A stretch of DNA of 7,973 bases from Bacillota bacterium (lineage in GTDB: Bacteria > Bacillota_I > Bacilli_A > Acholeplasmatales > Acholeplasmataceae). The stretch lies in contig SBGC01000115.1 in the NCBI GenBank assembly GCA_006226985.1, forward strand, positions 1-7,973, given 5' to 3'. Below, in pieces: positions 1 through 7,886 of the stretch; within the stretch, counting starts at the first letter, position 1, and the number at the start of each line of letters is the position of its first letter. The notes under the pieces are model-generated. The model did no database searches, was not told the DNA's origin, and saw nothing but the letters and a program-made list of their open reading frames with translations. A program made the position numbers and the translations under genes.

Positions 1-1026
1 AGTTTACCCTTCCGATTAAATCATCTTGCTAAGCAACATGACTTAACATCAACAAGTGGTTATTTTAGAGATCCTATCATTATGCCACAAATGATCGAGA
101 AAGCGATGCTTGTTTCAGATTATAAGCATAAAAAAGAAGTCTATAGTCAATCGCAGAGCTTTAAGGGCATAGGAATGAGCTTTTTCCTCCATGGTTGTGG
201 TTTCACTGGAAGTGGAGAAGCAGAACATATCCATGCAAAAGTTAGATTAGTTAAAGATATTCATGATGATGTTTATATTTATGTTGCTGCTGTTGACATG
301 GGACAAGGTCTATTAACAACGCTTAAAAAAATCGTTGTTAATGTATTGGATATCGACGAAGATAAAGTCATTTATCAACCAGCAGATACGTACCATGCAC
401 CAGATTCAGGACCAACAGTTGCATCAAGAACAACGATGATTGTTGGTGGACTTCTTGCAAGAGCTGCGTTAAAACTAAAAAATACATGGAAAGACCATGA
501 ACCTATGGAAGTTTTTGAATCCTATGTTCAACCCGATTATATCAAGTGGAATGAAGAAGAACTTAAAGGCGATGCCTATCCAGCGTATTCATGGGGAGTT
601 AATGTTGTTGAAGTTGAGGTTAATCCCTTAACCTATCAAGTCGACTTAAAACATATATGGAGCGTTTATGATATCGGTAAAGTCATTGATTTACGTATCG
701 CTTTAGGACAAGCTGATGGTGGTATCGCTCAAGGCGTTGCGTATGGATACTTAGAAAAGATGGACATCATAGAAGGTAAGGTCATCCACAAGAATTTTAC
801 AGATTATATTATTCCAACAGCCTTAGATGTCTGTCAAACAGATACGTATTTCTTTGATAATCCTTATGCTCTTGGACCCTATGGAGCTAAAGGATTAGGT
901 GAACTAACATTAGTAGGAGGAGCACCAGCTGTTGCTCTAGCCATTGAAATGGCGATTAAAAAACCTATCTTTAGCATACCAGCAACACCAGAAATGATAA
1001 TGGAGTTGATACATGATGAAGATTAA
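1..1026 (+). CDS. xdhA: Xanthine dehydrogenase-type molybdenum hydroxylase, Mo-binding subunit (C-terminal part)
   Basis: This is the last 341 residues of a molybdopterin-binding catalytic subunit. The frame is open from base 1 with no start, so the 5' end lies outside the window; the Met at 82 is internal. Family members are about 750 residues, so roughly the C-terminal half is present. Visible family motifs are HGCGFTGSGE (residues 64-73 of the fragment), the cofactor loop DMGQG (Gln102), PDSGPTVASR (134-143), and KGLGELTLVGGAPA near the C-terminus, where Glu301 aligns with the catalytic Glu of xanthine oxidase-family enzymes. The subunit would hydroxylate a purine or similar heterocycle in the cytoplasm and pass electrons to the Fe-S and FAD subunits encoded next. 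The following gene overlaps it by 14 nt. Purine as substrate is inferred from the adjacent adenine deaminase; another N-heterocycle is possible. No in-frame TGA (selenocysteine) is seen; selenium in this family is a labile Mo ligand and would not show in the sequence. Confidence 0.93.
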   Translation, partial: SLPFRLNHLAKQHDLTSTSGYFRDPIIMPQMIEKAMLVSDYKHKKEVYSQSQSFKGIGMSFFLHGCGFTGSGEAEHIHAKVRLVKDIHDDVYIYVAAVDMGQGLLTTLKKIVVNVLDIDEDKVIYQPADTYHAPDSGPTVASRTTMIVGGLLARAALKLKNTWKDHEPMEVFESYVQPDYIKWNEEELKGDAYPAYSWGVNVVEVEVNPLTYQVDLKHIWSVYDIGKVIDLRIALGQADGGIAQGVAYGYLEKMDIIEGKVIHKNFTDYIIPTALDVCQTDTYFFDNPYALGPYGAKGLGELTLVGGAPAVALAIEMAIKKPIFSIPATPEMIMELIHDED

Positions 1027-1486
1027 TTTTATACTCAATAAAAAACGAATAGAACTTGATCTAAATCCCTCATTAAGATTGCTGGATGTTTTAAGAGATG
1101 AATTAAAGCTTAAAGGAACGAAAGAGGGATGTGGAGAAGGCGAATGTGGAGCATGTGCTGTACTCCTCGATGGACATATCGCAAATAGTTGTCTTATTCC
1201 ACTTGCTAACTTAAATCATCGTGAAGTGATGACGATTGAAGGTTTTAGTGAAACACTTCAATATCAAGTGCTTGAAGAGACGATGACTGAAGAAGGTGGA
1301 TCGCAATGCGGGATATGTTCACCTGGTATGATCATTGCAGCTCAAAGTATATTATCAAAGAACCCACATCCAACTGAAGATGAAATCCGTCAAGGATTAT
1401 CAGGTAATTTATGTCGATGCACTGGATATAACATGATTATTAAAGCTATTTTAAAAGCATCCATACGAGGTGAAGGCTTATGGTAG
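1013..1486 (+). CDS. xdhC: Molybdenum hydroxylase 2Fe-2S subunit
   Basis: A 157-residue iron-sulfur subunit of the xanthine dehydrogenase/CO dehydrogenase small-subunit family, full length for that family. It carries two [2Fe-2S] clusters that relay electrons from the Mo site to FAD. The N-terminal plant-ferredoxin-like domain has Cys40, Cys45, Cys48 (CGEGECGAC) and Cys60. The C-terminal helical domain has Cys99 and Cys102 (QCGICSPGM) and Cys134 and Cys136 (GNLCRCTGY). All eight ligands are present and Gln98 sits where family members contact the pterin. The start could be ATG at 1013 or the next codon at 1016; a weak TGGAG at 1001-1005 lies 7 nt before the first. It overlaps the Mo subunit by 14 nt and the FAD subunit by 7 nt, which suggests translational coupling of the complex. 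The symbol follows E. coli usage, where XdhC is the Fe-S subunit; elsewhere xdhC names a maturation factor. Confidence 0.95.
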   Translation: MMKINFILNKKRIELDLNPSLRLLDVLRDELKLKGTKEGCGEGECGACAVLLDGHIANSCLIPLANLNHREVMTIEGFSETLQYQVLEETMTEEGGSQCGICSPGMIIAAQSILSKNPHPTEDEIRQGLSGNLCRCTGYNMIIKAILKASIRGEGLW

Positions 1487-2328
1487 AACATGTTATTCCC
1501 AAAACCTTGCGTGAAGCTCTAGAAATTATCAATGATGGATCTTTCATGTTACTTGCTGGTGGAACAGATTTAATGATACAACATCGTTCATCAGCACATA
1601 CACCACCACATTTCAATAAAAATGTATGTTATCTATCCAATCTCAAAGAACTGAAATATATAACCAAAGATACACATCATATTCACATAGGAGCTATGAC
1701 AACATTTGAAGAAATCTTGTCATCCCCACTGATTCCTTTAATCTTTAAAGATGTCATTAGAGATATTGCATCACAGGGAATTAGACATTTAGCAACGCTT
1801 GCAGGTAATATTGCAAATGCATCCCCTGCGGGTGATTCACTCGTTTATCTTTATGCAATGGATGCATGGATTTGTATCGAAAGCCTTAAAGAACAACGTA
1901 TATGTCCTATCACTGAAGTGATCATTGGTCCACGTAAAACAACCATTAAACCAAATGAAATCATTAAAGAAATTATGATTCCTGTCAAACAATATCATCA
2001 CTGTCAATGGGTAAAAGTAGGTCCAAGAAAAGCAGATGCAATATCAAAAGTGTCTTTTGTTGGACTTGCTCAAATTGAAAATGAAATCCTTAAAGATTGT
2101 TCATTTGCATTTGGTGCAATCTATAAAACAGTGTTGTCAAAAAGAGATATTGATAAAACACTTATTGGACTACACACGAGTCAAATAAATCAAAAACTTG
2201 ATGAATTTATCCATTTATATGAACCATGGATTCAACCTATTGATGATCTACGATCAAATAAGAACTATCGAAAACAAGTAGCAATTAATCTTTTAAGAGA
2301 TTTCTTGCTTAAACTTCAAGGGAAGTGA
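1480..2328 (+). CDS. xdhB: Molybdenum hydroxylase FAD-binding subunit
   Basis: A 282-residue FAD subunit of the xanthine dehydrogenase family, close to the usual length of about 290. It takes electrons from the Fe-S subunit and passes them to NAD+ or another acceptor. The N-terminal FAD-binding half shows LLAGGTDLM (residues 24-32) and the hallmark segment IRHLATLAGNIANASPAGDS (101-120), which binds the FAD pyrophosphate and isoalloxazine in relatives. The C-terminal CO dehydrogenase flavoprotein-type domain ends with a typical RSNKNYRKQVAINLLRDFL signature. The start at 1480 is supported by GAGGTGA at 1467-1473, six nt upstream, and overlaps the end of the 2Fe-2S gene by 7 nt. The stop is TGA at 2326-2328. 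No extra Fe-S cysteine motif of the 4-hydroxybenzoyl-CoA reductase type is apparent. Gene order here is Mo, Fe-S, FAD, whereas E. coli xdhABC is Mo, FAD, Fe-S. Confidence 0.94.
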   Translation: MVEHVIPKTLREALEIINDGSFMLLAGGTDLMIQHRSSAHTPPHFNKNVCYLSNLKELKYITKDTHHIHIGAMTTFEEILSSPLIPLIFKDVIRDIASQGIRHLATLAGNIANASPAGDSLVYLYAMDAWICIESLKEQRICPITEVIIGPRKTTIKPNEIIKEIMIPVKQYHHCQWVKVGPRKADAISKVSFVGLAQIENEILKDCSFAFGAIYKTVLSKRDIDKTLIGLHTSQINQKLDEFIHLYEPWIQPIDDLRSNKNYRKQVAINLLRDFLLKLQGK

Positions 2329-2335
2329 AACTGTG
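2320..2335 (+). promoter_or_regulatory. Ribosome binding site and GTG start of adenine deaminase
   Basis: GGGAAG at 2320-2325 precedes a GTG at 2333-2335 by 7 nt. It overlaps the last codons of the FAD subunit gene, whose stop is 4 nt before the GTG. The in-frame ATGs downstream at 2348, 2351 and 2357 have no purine-rich GGAG-type site at a proper distance, so GTG is the preferred start. Confidence 0.6.
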
Positions 2336-4060
2336 AATAAACAAAACATGATGAACATGTCAAGAGGATTGGAGAAAGCATCGATTGTTTTTAAACATGC
2401 AAAAATCATCAATGTCTATAGTAAAGAAATCGAAGAAAAAGATATTGCGGTTCATAAAGGAATCATCATTGGAATTGGAAAGTATAATGGCATAAAGGAA
2501 ATTGATTTGAAAGGAAGCTATGTAGCACCAGGGTTTATTGATGGGCATGTTCATATAGAATCTTCAATGTTAACACCATCAGGATTTGCTCGAGTCGTCG
2601 TCCCTAAAGGGACAACAACTGTTATCGCTGACCCCCATGAAATCGCTAATGTAAGCGGAATTAACGGAATTAAGTTTATGTTAAACGACAGTAAACGTCT
2701 TCCACTTAATGTTTATATGATGGTACCATCTTGTGTGCCTGCAACAAAAGAAGAACATAGTGGAGCAGTCATTACTGTTGACGATATTAAGAAATTAAAA
2801 AAACATCCACGTGTGATTGGTCTTGGTGAGGTCATGGATTACCCTTCAGTAATTGATGGAAATAGCGAAATATTTAAAAAGATAGATGCTATGAGAGATA
2901 AAAACATTGATGGACATGCTCCAGATATCATCGGTCATGATTTGAATGCATATGTCTTAGCTGGCATTGAAACAGATCATGAATGCACATTTAAAGAATC
3001 GATGATTGAACGTATTCGATTGGGTATGTATGTTCATTTGCGTGAAGGATCAGCAACGAGAAACACGACAAATCTATTAAAAGGACTTAAAAAAGAGTAT
3101 CTATCGAGAACACTCTTTTGTACAGATGATAAACATACCGAAGATATCCATAAAGAAGGACACATTAATTATAATGTTAACCTAGCAATTCAATCAGGAA
3201 TGGATCCGATCGATGCCATATCGATGGCAACGATTAATGCTGCAAACTGTTATCACTTAAAAGATGTTGGTGGGATTGCTCCAGGAAAGTTTGCAGACTT
3301 TATTGTGTTTAGTGATCTATCCAATATTCAGCCACATCTTGTGTATAAAAAAGGAAAACTCGTAGCAAAAAATGGAAAACCATTATTTGAAAACAAACAA
3401 ACCATTTCTAAAGAAATACTTCATACCGTTCGTTTTAATGAGGATCAACTATCGTTTAATCTACCAATGAAAACAGAATATGCACATGTCATTGGATTAG
3501 TTAAGCAAAACATCATCACTGATCATCTCATTGAAAAAATTGATACATTAAACCATCAATTCATATTTAATCCGCATCATGACATTTTAAAACTAGCAGT
3601 TATTGAAAGACATCACAATACAAACGAAATGGCTGTTGGACTTGTTAAAGGATTTAACATTAAAGATGGAGCAATCGCCATGACGGTTGCTCATGACTCA
3701 CATAATTTAATCATTGTAGGTACATCTGATGAAAATATGCGCATAGCTGCGAAAAAGATTAAAGATATCCAAGGCGGTATTGTTGTTGTCAAAGATCAAA
3801 AGGTTGATGATTACCTTCAACTTGAGATTTCTGGCATTATGACTGCACAACACGAAACAGAAGTTGAACACAAATTATCTAAAATGAAGAAAACAATAAT
3901 TGATATGGGCTATCCCATTGACATGGGAGACCCCTTCATCGCATTAGCTTTTCTCGCATTACCTGTCATTCCTAAACTCAAACTTACAGATCGTGGTTTA
4001 TTTGATGTTGATGCTTATCAAATCATCCCCGTTGAAGACTTCAAGAAGGAAAATCTATGA
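2333..4060 (+). CDS. ade: Adenine deaminase
   Basis: A 575-residue metal-dependent amidohydrolase that converts adenine to hypoxanthine and ammonia in the cytoplasm, so feeding purines to the hydroxylase encoded just upstream. The whole adenine deaminase architecture is present: an N-terminal beta-sandwich segment, then the TIM-barrel with GHVHIESS (metal ligands His72 and His74), ADPHEIANV, GLGEVMDYP (Glu166), DGHAP (His195), ETDHE (His216), LREGSATRN and CTDD (Asp265/Asp266). The GGIAPGKFADFIVF segment closes the sandwich. A C-terminal adenine deaminase domain follows, with AVIERHHNTNEMAVGLVKGF and VAHDSHNLIIVG. The length matches E. coli and Bacillus Ade (about 580). The start is probably GTG at 2333; use of ATG at 2357 would remove only 8 residues. 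It ends in an ATGA overlap with the next gene. All expected catalytic residues appear intact. The call is secure; action on an adenine derivative instead is not excluded. Confidence 0.95.
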   Translation: MNKQNMMNMSRGLEKASIVFKHAKIINVYSKEIEEKDIAVHKGIIIGIGKYNGIKEIDLKGSYVAPGFIDGHVHIESSMLTPSGFARVVVPKGTTTVIADPHEIANVSGINGIKFMLNDSKRLPLNVYMMVPSCVPATKEEHSGAVITVDDIKKLKKHPRVIGLGEVMDYPSVIDGNSEIFKKIDAMRDKNIDGHAPDIIGHDLNAYVLAGIETDHECTFKESMIERIRLGMYVHLREGSATRNTTNLLKGLKKEYLSRTLFCTDDKHTEDIHKEGHINYNVNLAIQSGMDPIDAISMATINAANCYHLKDVGGIAPGKFADFIVFSDLSNIQPHLVYKKGKLVAKNGKPLFENKQTISKEILHTVRFNEDQLSFNLPMKTEYAHVIGLVKQNIITDHLIEKIDTLNHQFIFNPHHDILKLAVIERHHNTNEMAVGLVKGFNIKDGAIAMTVAHDSHNLIIVGTSDENMRIAAKKIKDIQGGIVVVKDQKVDDYLQLEISGIMTAQHETEVEHKLSKMKKTIIDMGYPIDMGDPFIALAFLALPVIPKLKLTDRGLFDVDAYQIIPVEDFKKENL

Positions 4061-5304
4061 ACCCATACATCACTGGACTAAAATGTACGAAGTGTCATCA
4101 AATATATAAAATAAATGAAGTTAAAACAACCTGTCCACATTGCCAAGATGAGGGTATTTTAGACGTCTTATACGATTATAAAACATTAAAAGAGTTTTTC
4201 AATAAACCCTATTTAGATACACTTCAAGATAAAACAATGTTTCGCTACAAATTACTTTTGCCTATTGATGATACCCATATATCTGAAATGTTAAGCATTG
4301 GAGGAACACCACTCTATTCATCAAATCATCTACATCATCTTTTAAAAATTAAACAACTCTATATTAAAGATGATGGTCAAAATCCAAGTGGATCACTTAA
4401 AGATCGAGCAAGTGCGATTGCAGTTCTTCGTGCCATAGAAGAAGGACATCACACTGTATCATGTAGCTCCACAGGAAACGCAGCCTCTTCGTTAGCTGCA
4501 CAAGCTGCACGCATAGGACTAAAATCTTATATCTTTGTACCTAAAAGAGCACCTGTTGGGAAATTATCACAATTACTCATTTACGGGGCACATGTGATTT
4601 CTGTTGATGGCGATTATAACGAGACATATCATTTATCAAAATTAGCTATTGAACATTTTGGATGGTATAACCGCAATGCAGCTATCAACCCTTATTTGGT
4701 TGAGGGAAAGAAAACAGTTGCCTTAGAGATTGCTGAACAACTTCATTTTAATCCAACAGATTGGGTTATCGTTTCTGTAGGTGATGGATGTACGATTGCA
4801 GGTGTTTATAAAGGATTTTATGATTTAAAACAACTAGGATTAATTTCTAAGATCCCTAAATTATTAGGTGTTCAAAGTGACGGATGTAATCCACTTGTCA
4901 AAGCGTTTGAGTCTAATCAATCTTTAAAACCTGTGGAAGAAAATTCACTCGCAGATAGCATATCTGTAGGTGTTCCTAGAAATCCAATCAAAGCACTTTA
5001 TGCGATAAAACATTCCGAAGGTTTCATGATAGATGTATCAGATGAGAAGATCTTAGAAGCTATGACACTCATGGGTAAACACGAAGGCATTTTTTCAGAA
5101 CCTGCAGCAGCTGCAGCATTAGCAGGATTAATTAAAGCCATTGACTTAAAGATTATCAAACACGATCAATCAGTAACAATCATCAATACAGGCAATGGTC
5201 TAAAAGACCCGAAAAACGCCCAATTAGCGACTAAACCACCTCTTTTGATGAAACCCGATTTAAACGAACTCATTAAACATATCGAACAAAAAGGAGATCA
5301 ATAA
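4057..5304 (+). CDS. Threonine synthase-like PLP enzyme with N-terminal Cys4 motif (fold type II)
   Basis: A 415-residue pyridoxal-phosphate enzyme related to threonine synthase. An N-terminal CTKC (Cys10, Cys13) and CPHC (Cys26, Cys29) form a likely zinc ribbon, as in archaeal-type threonine synthases. The catalytic domain has the Schiff-base Lys115 in NPSGSLKDRA, the substrate loop STGNAASS (138-145), a phosphate-binding glycine loop SVGDGCTIAG (240-249) and NTGNGLKD (377-384) near the C-terminus. Start ATG overlaps the ade stop as ATGA; AAGAAGGA at 4043-4050 lies 6 nt upstream. A database label of threonine synthase would be expected, but no homoserine-pathway gene is nearby, and its place between adenine deaminase and YgeY suggests elimination or deamination of a beta-substituted amino acid from purine breakdown, for example diaminopropionate or a carbamoylated form. 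That role is inference; genuine ThrC activity remains possible. Confidence 0.85.
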   Translation: MNPYITGLKCTKCHQIYKINEVKTTCPHCQDEGILDVLYDYKTLKEFFNKPYLDTLQDKTMFRYKLLLPIDDTHISEMLSIGGTPLYSSNHLHHLLKIKQLYIKDDGQNPSGSLKDRASAIAVLRAIEEGHHTVSCSSTGNAASSLAAQAARIGLKSYIFVPKRAPVGKLSQLLIYGAHVISVDGDYNETYHLSKLAIEHFGWYNRNAAINPYLVEGKKTVALEIAEQLHFNPTDWVIVSVGDGCTIAGVYKGFYDLKQLGLISKIPKLLGVQSDGCNPLVKAFESNQSLKPVEENSLADSISVGVPRNPIKALYAIKHSEGFMIDVSDEKILEAMTLMGKHEGIFSEPAAAAALAGLIKAIDLKIIKHDQSVTIINTGNGLKDPKNAQLATKPPLLMKPDLNELIKHIEQKGDQ

Positions 5305-5308
5305 TATG
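5291..5308 (+). promoter_or_regulatory. Strong ribosome binding site for the second PLP enzyme
   Basis: AAGGAG at 5291-5296 lies inside the last codons of the threonine synthase-like gene, 9 nt before the ATG at 5306. The two genes are 1 nt apart. The site fixes the start and is stronger than those of the ade and 2Fe-2S genes. Confidence 0.75.
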
Positions 5309-6670
5309 TCAAAAATTCCTTTTGGACCAACTTATGATGAAATGCTTCATCCCAATCTGATTGATCCAGAACTAAGAAAAAAAGTTCAGCTTGCAAAACA
5401 TAATGAACTTGATGAACTTAATTTATTTAACATTACATGGAAAAATGAAAAACAAGAGGTCAATCATATTATCTTACCCAAAGAGATGACTGGTGTTGAC
5501 GCAAACATTATCGTTTTAGTCGGTAAATATTTTCCATCAGGCTCACATAAAGTAGGGCCAGCATATTCAACATTAATCGAAGGTTGTGTCGATCACGATA
5601 TCATCCCAGGCAAGCATACTATCTTAGGACCTTCAACTGGAAATTTTGGAATTGGCGTTTCATATATTTGTAATCTTATGAAACTAGATTCTATTGTCAT
5701 CATGCCTGATAACATGAGTAAGGAAAGATATGATCGTATCTTAAAATACGGAGCTAAACTTGATTTAACACCTGGAACAGAATCCGATGTCATCTTAACC
5801 CTTGAACGGACTTATAAATTAAAAGAGAATCCTAATTATCGTAGTTTAGCTCAATTTGAATTACTTCCTAACTATAGATTCCATCGTCATGTCACAGGAA
5901 ATAGTGCAATTGAAGTTGTTAAAAACATTGGAAATGGAAGAATTGCTTGTTTCGCATCTGCGCCAGGAAGTGCTGGAACACTTGCTGCTGGAGATCAAAT
6001 TAAGCACGTTTTTCCTGAAGCGAAAATTGTTGCATTAGAACCTTATGAATGTTCAACTCTTATGAATGGTGGTAAAGGTCAACATCGTATTGAAGGTATC
6101 GGAGATAAGATGTGTACGCTCATTCATAATGTGTTAAATACAGATTTTATTTCACTTATTGAAGATGAAGATACGGTAAAAGGACTAAAAATCATCCATG
6201 ATGCACCTCACATACTCGTAGAATACGGGGTTGACCCACATACTGCTAAACAAATGGTAGATATGTTTGGTGTATCAACAATATGTAATATCATTGGATC
6301 CATCAAAATGGCTAAGTATCTCAAATTAGGACCAGAAGATAATATCGTTACTGTTGCAACCGATGGCTATGATCGTTACAACAGTGTCATTGAAAACTTA
6401 AATCATCGTGTGTTAGAAACTGAAGATTTTGTTTTAAGACGTTGGTTTAAAGATATCTTTTTAAAGGCTGATACAGAACATATCATCGATACACGTGTTT
6501 CTTCTGAAAAAGAAAGATTATATAAACAAAAAGAACATGATTGGTTAAAATTCGGATATTCAAAAGCTTATCTTGATCAAATGAAATCAATGGATTTTTG
6601 GAATCACGAATATGATAAAGTTAACTATTACAACGAGAAAATCAAAGAACTTAGAGGAAAAAATATATGA
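5306..6670 (+). CDS. Cysteine synthase-like PLP-dependent lyase, long form (unassigned substrate)
   Basis: A 454-residue fold-type II PLP enzyme. Lys82 in [14 protein letters not shown] is the probable Schiff-base lysine, STGNFG (110-115) the substrate carboxylate loop, [13 protein letters not shown] (218-230) the phosphate-binding glycine loop, and ATDGYDRY (351-358) the C-terminal strand whose Thr would face the pyridine nitrogen. It is much longer than CysK (about 310), with about 60 residues before the core and about 90 after it; the tail is charged and probably helical, rich in Lys, Asp, Glu and Tyr. It is not evidently YgeX: the expected diaminopropionate ammonia-lyase motifs (such as a KDES...NAFK lysine site) are absent. 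I recognise the group as PLP-dependent lyase/thiolase-like proteins of anaerobic Firmicutes but know of no established reaction. The gene ends in an ATGA overlap with ygeY, which ties its role to that hydrolase. Beta-elimination or ammonia release is an inference. Confidence 0.85.
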   Translation: MSKIPFGPTYDEMLHPNLIDPELRKKVQLAKHNELDELNLFNITWKNEKQEVNHIILPKEMTGVDANIIVLVGKYFPSGSHKVGPAYSTLIEGCVDHDIIPGKHTILGPSTGNFGIGVSYICNLMKLDSIVIMPDNMSKERYDRILKYGAKLDLTPGTESDVILTLERTYKLKENPNYRSLAQFELLPNYRFHRHVTGNSAIEVVKNIGNGRIACFASAPGSAGTLAAGDQIKHVFPEAKIVALEPYECSTLMNGGKGQHRIEGIGDKMCTLIHNVLNTDFISLIEDEDTVKGLKIIHDAPHILVEYGVDPHTAKQMVDMFGVSTICNIIGSIKMAKYLKLGPEDNIVTVATDGYDRYNSVIENLNHRVLETEDFVLRRWFKDIFLKADTEHIIDTRVSSEKERLYKQKEHDWLKFGYSKAYLDQMKSMDFWNHEYDKVNYYNEKIKELRGKNI

Positions 6671-7881
6671 ACATCAAATTTGAAGATATTCTAAAAAAAG
6701 CACAAGATTATTTACCACACATGACATCATTTTTAAGAGATATGGTCAGAATTCCCAGTGAATCATGTCAAGAAAAAGATGTGATATTACGTATTAAAAA
6801 AGAAATGGAACATGTCGGATTTGATCGTATCACGATTGATCCCATGGGTAATCTTTTAGGCTACATCGGACATGGGAAACATTTAATAGCTATGGACGGT
6901 CATATTGATACAGTTGGTATAGGAGAGAAAAAAAACTGGACATTTGATCCTTATGAAGGCTATGAAAATGATCATGAAATCGGAGGCCGAGGAACAAGCG
7001 ATCAAGAAGGTGGTATGGCAGCCATGGTTTATGCAGGTAAGATCATTAAAGATTTAAAACTTGAAGATGATTATACCTTATTAGTTACAGCAACCGTTCA
7101 AGAAGAAGATTGTGATGGTTTATGCTGGCAATACATCATTGAAGAAGACAAGATTAAACCAGAATTTGTTGTTATTACTGAACCAACTGCATGTCGTATT
7201 TACCGTGGACATCGAGGTAGAATGGAAATCAAAGTAGCAACACATGGTATAAGTTGTCATGGTAGTGCGCCAGAACGAGGAGATAATGCAATTTTTAAAA
7301 TGGCACCTATTTTATTAGAACTTAAAGAGCTAAATGAAAAATTAGCATATGATGCTTTTTTAGGTAAAGGAACACTTACTGTAAGTGAAATATTTCATAG
7401 CTCACCCTCACGATGTGCAGTAGCTGATGGTTGTCATATTTCAGTTGATCGACGCCTAACTCATGGTGAAACATACCTTTCAGCCATTGAAGAAATAAAA
7501 AATCTTCCAAGTGTAAAAAAAGCGAATGCTACAGTCGAAATGTATACCTATGAAAGACCATCTTATACAGGTTTAATTTATCCAACAGATGCATTTTTTC
7601 CAACTTGGGTTATACCTTCCAATCATAAAGTCTGTCAAAGTGCTGTTTTAGCATACAACGGTTTATTCAAACAAGAACCTGTCGTAGATAAATGGACCTT
7701 TTCAACCAATGGTGTATCGATTATGGGTAGACATAACATACCGTGTATCGGATTTGGTCCAGGTCGTGAGGAAGAAGCTCACGCACCTAATGAAAAGACG
7801 TATAAAGATGAATTAGTTAAAGCATGTGCAATGTATGCAGCCATACCGAGCATGTATATAAAACATATTAAAGGAGAATAA
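6667..7881 (+). CDS. ygeY: YgeY-family selenium metabolism-linked M20 hydrolase
   Basis: A 404-residue M20-family metallohydrolase strikingly like E. coli YgeY along its whole length, with nearly identical blocks such as [92 protein letters not shown] and [15 protein letters not shown]. Expected dinuclear metal-site residues are His79, Asp81 (next to the first ligand), bridging Asp112, catalytic Glu146, Glu147, Glu172 and His372 (EEAHAPNE). A lid/dimerisation domain lies between about 180 and 300. The family is found with selenium-dependent molybdenum hydroxylases and with YgeW/YgeX, and is thought to hydrolyse an amide or ureido intermediate of purine breakdown; its exact substrate is inferred. 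Start ATG is in an ATGA overlap; GAGG at 6654-6657 lies 9 nt upstream. Stop TAA is 2 nt before the next start. The family assignment is very secure. Confidence 0.95.
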   Translation: MNIKFEDILKKAQDYLPHMTSFLRDMVRIPSESCQEKDVILRIKKEMEHVGFDRITIDPMGNLLGYIGHGKHLIAMDGHIDTVGIGEKKNWTFDPYEGYENDHEIGGRGTSDQEGGMAAMVYAGKIIKDLKLEDDYTLLVTATVQEEDCDGLCWQYIIEEDKIKPEFVVITEPTACRIYRGHRGRMEIKVATHGISCHGSAPERGDNAIFKMAPILLELKELNEKLAYDAFLGKGTLTVSEIFHSSPSRCAVADGCHISVDRRLTHGETYLSAIEEIKNLPSVKKANATVEMYTYERPSYTGLIYPTDAFFPTWVIPSNHKVCQSAVLAYNGLFKQEPVVDKWTFSTNGVSIMGRHNIPCIGFGPGREEEAHAPNEKTYKDELVKACAMYAAIPSMYIKHIKGE

Positions 7882-7886
7882 ATATG
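7871..7886 (+). promoter_or_regulatory. Ribosome binding site and start of the carbamoyltransferase
   Basis: AAGGAGA at 7871-7877 is a near-consensus Shine-Dalgarno sequence within the final codons of ygeY. It lies 6 nt before ATG at 7884 and supports both the start and co-translation from the same transcript. Confidence 0.8.

Noticed and set aside
82..1026. A complete 314-residue protein starting at ATG 82
   Set aside because: The same frame is open to base 1 and the upstream residues fit the Mo-subunit family, so ATG 82 is an internal Met and the gene is cut by the window edge.
1013..1486. XdhC maturation factor (MoCo sulfurase-binding type) as the meaning of the xdhC symbol
   Set aside because: The eight-cysteine 2Fe-2S pattern shows an electron-transfer subunit, not the maturation protein that shares the symbol in other bacteria.
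2360..2554. Minus-strand open frame of 64 codons
   Set aside because: It lies wholly inside the adenine deaminase gene in antisense, has no ribosome binding site that I can support, and its translation resembles no known protein.
5593..5793. Minus-strand open frame of 66 codons
   Set aside because: It is antisense to the conserved catalytic core of the long PLP lyase; the coding signal belongs to the plus strand.
5856..6038. Plus-strand open frame of 60 codons
   Set aside because: It is an out-of-frame reading within the long PLP lyase, whose conserved glycine loop lies in the same stretch in the true frame.
5306..6670. YgeX (2,3-diaminopropionate ammonia-lyase) as identity of the PLP gene before ygeY
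   Set aside because: Position fits, but length (454 versus about 400) and the lysine-site and glycine-loop motifs resemble cysteine synthase-like lyases rather than YgeX.
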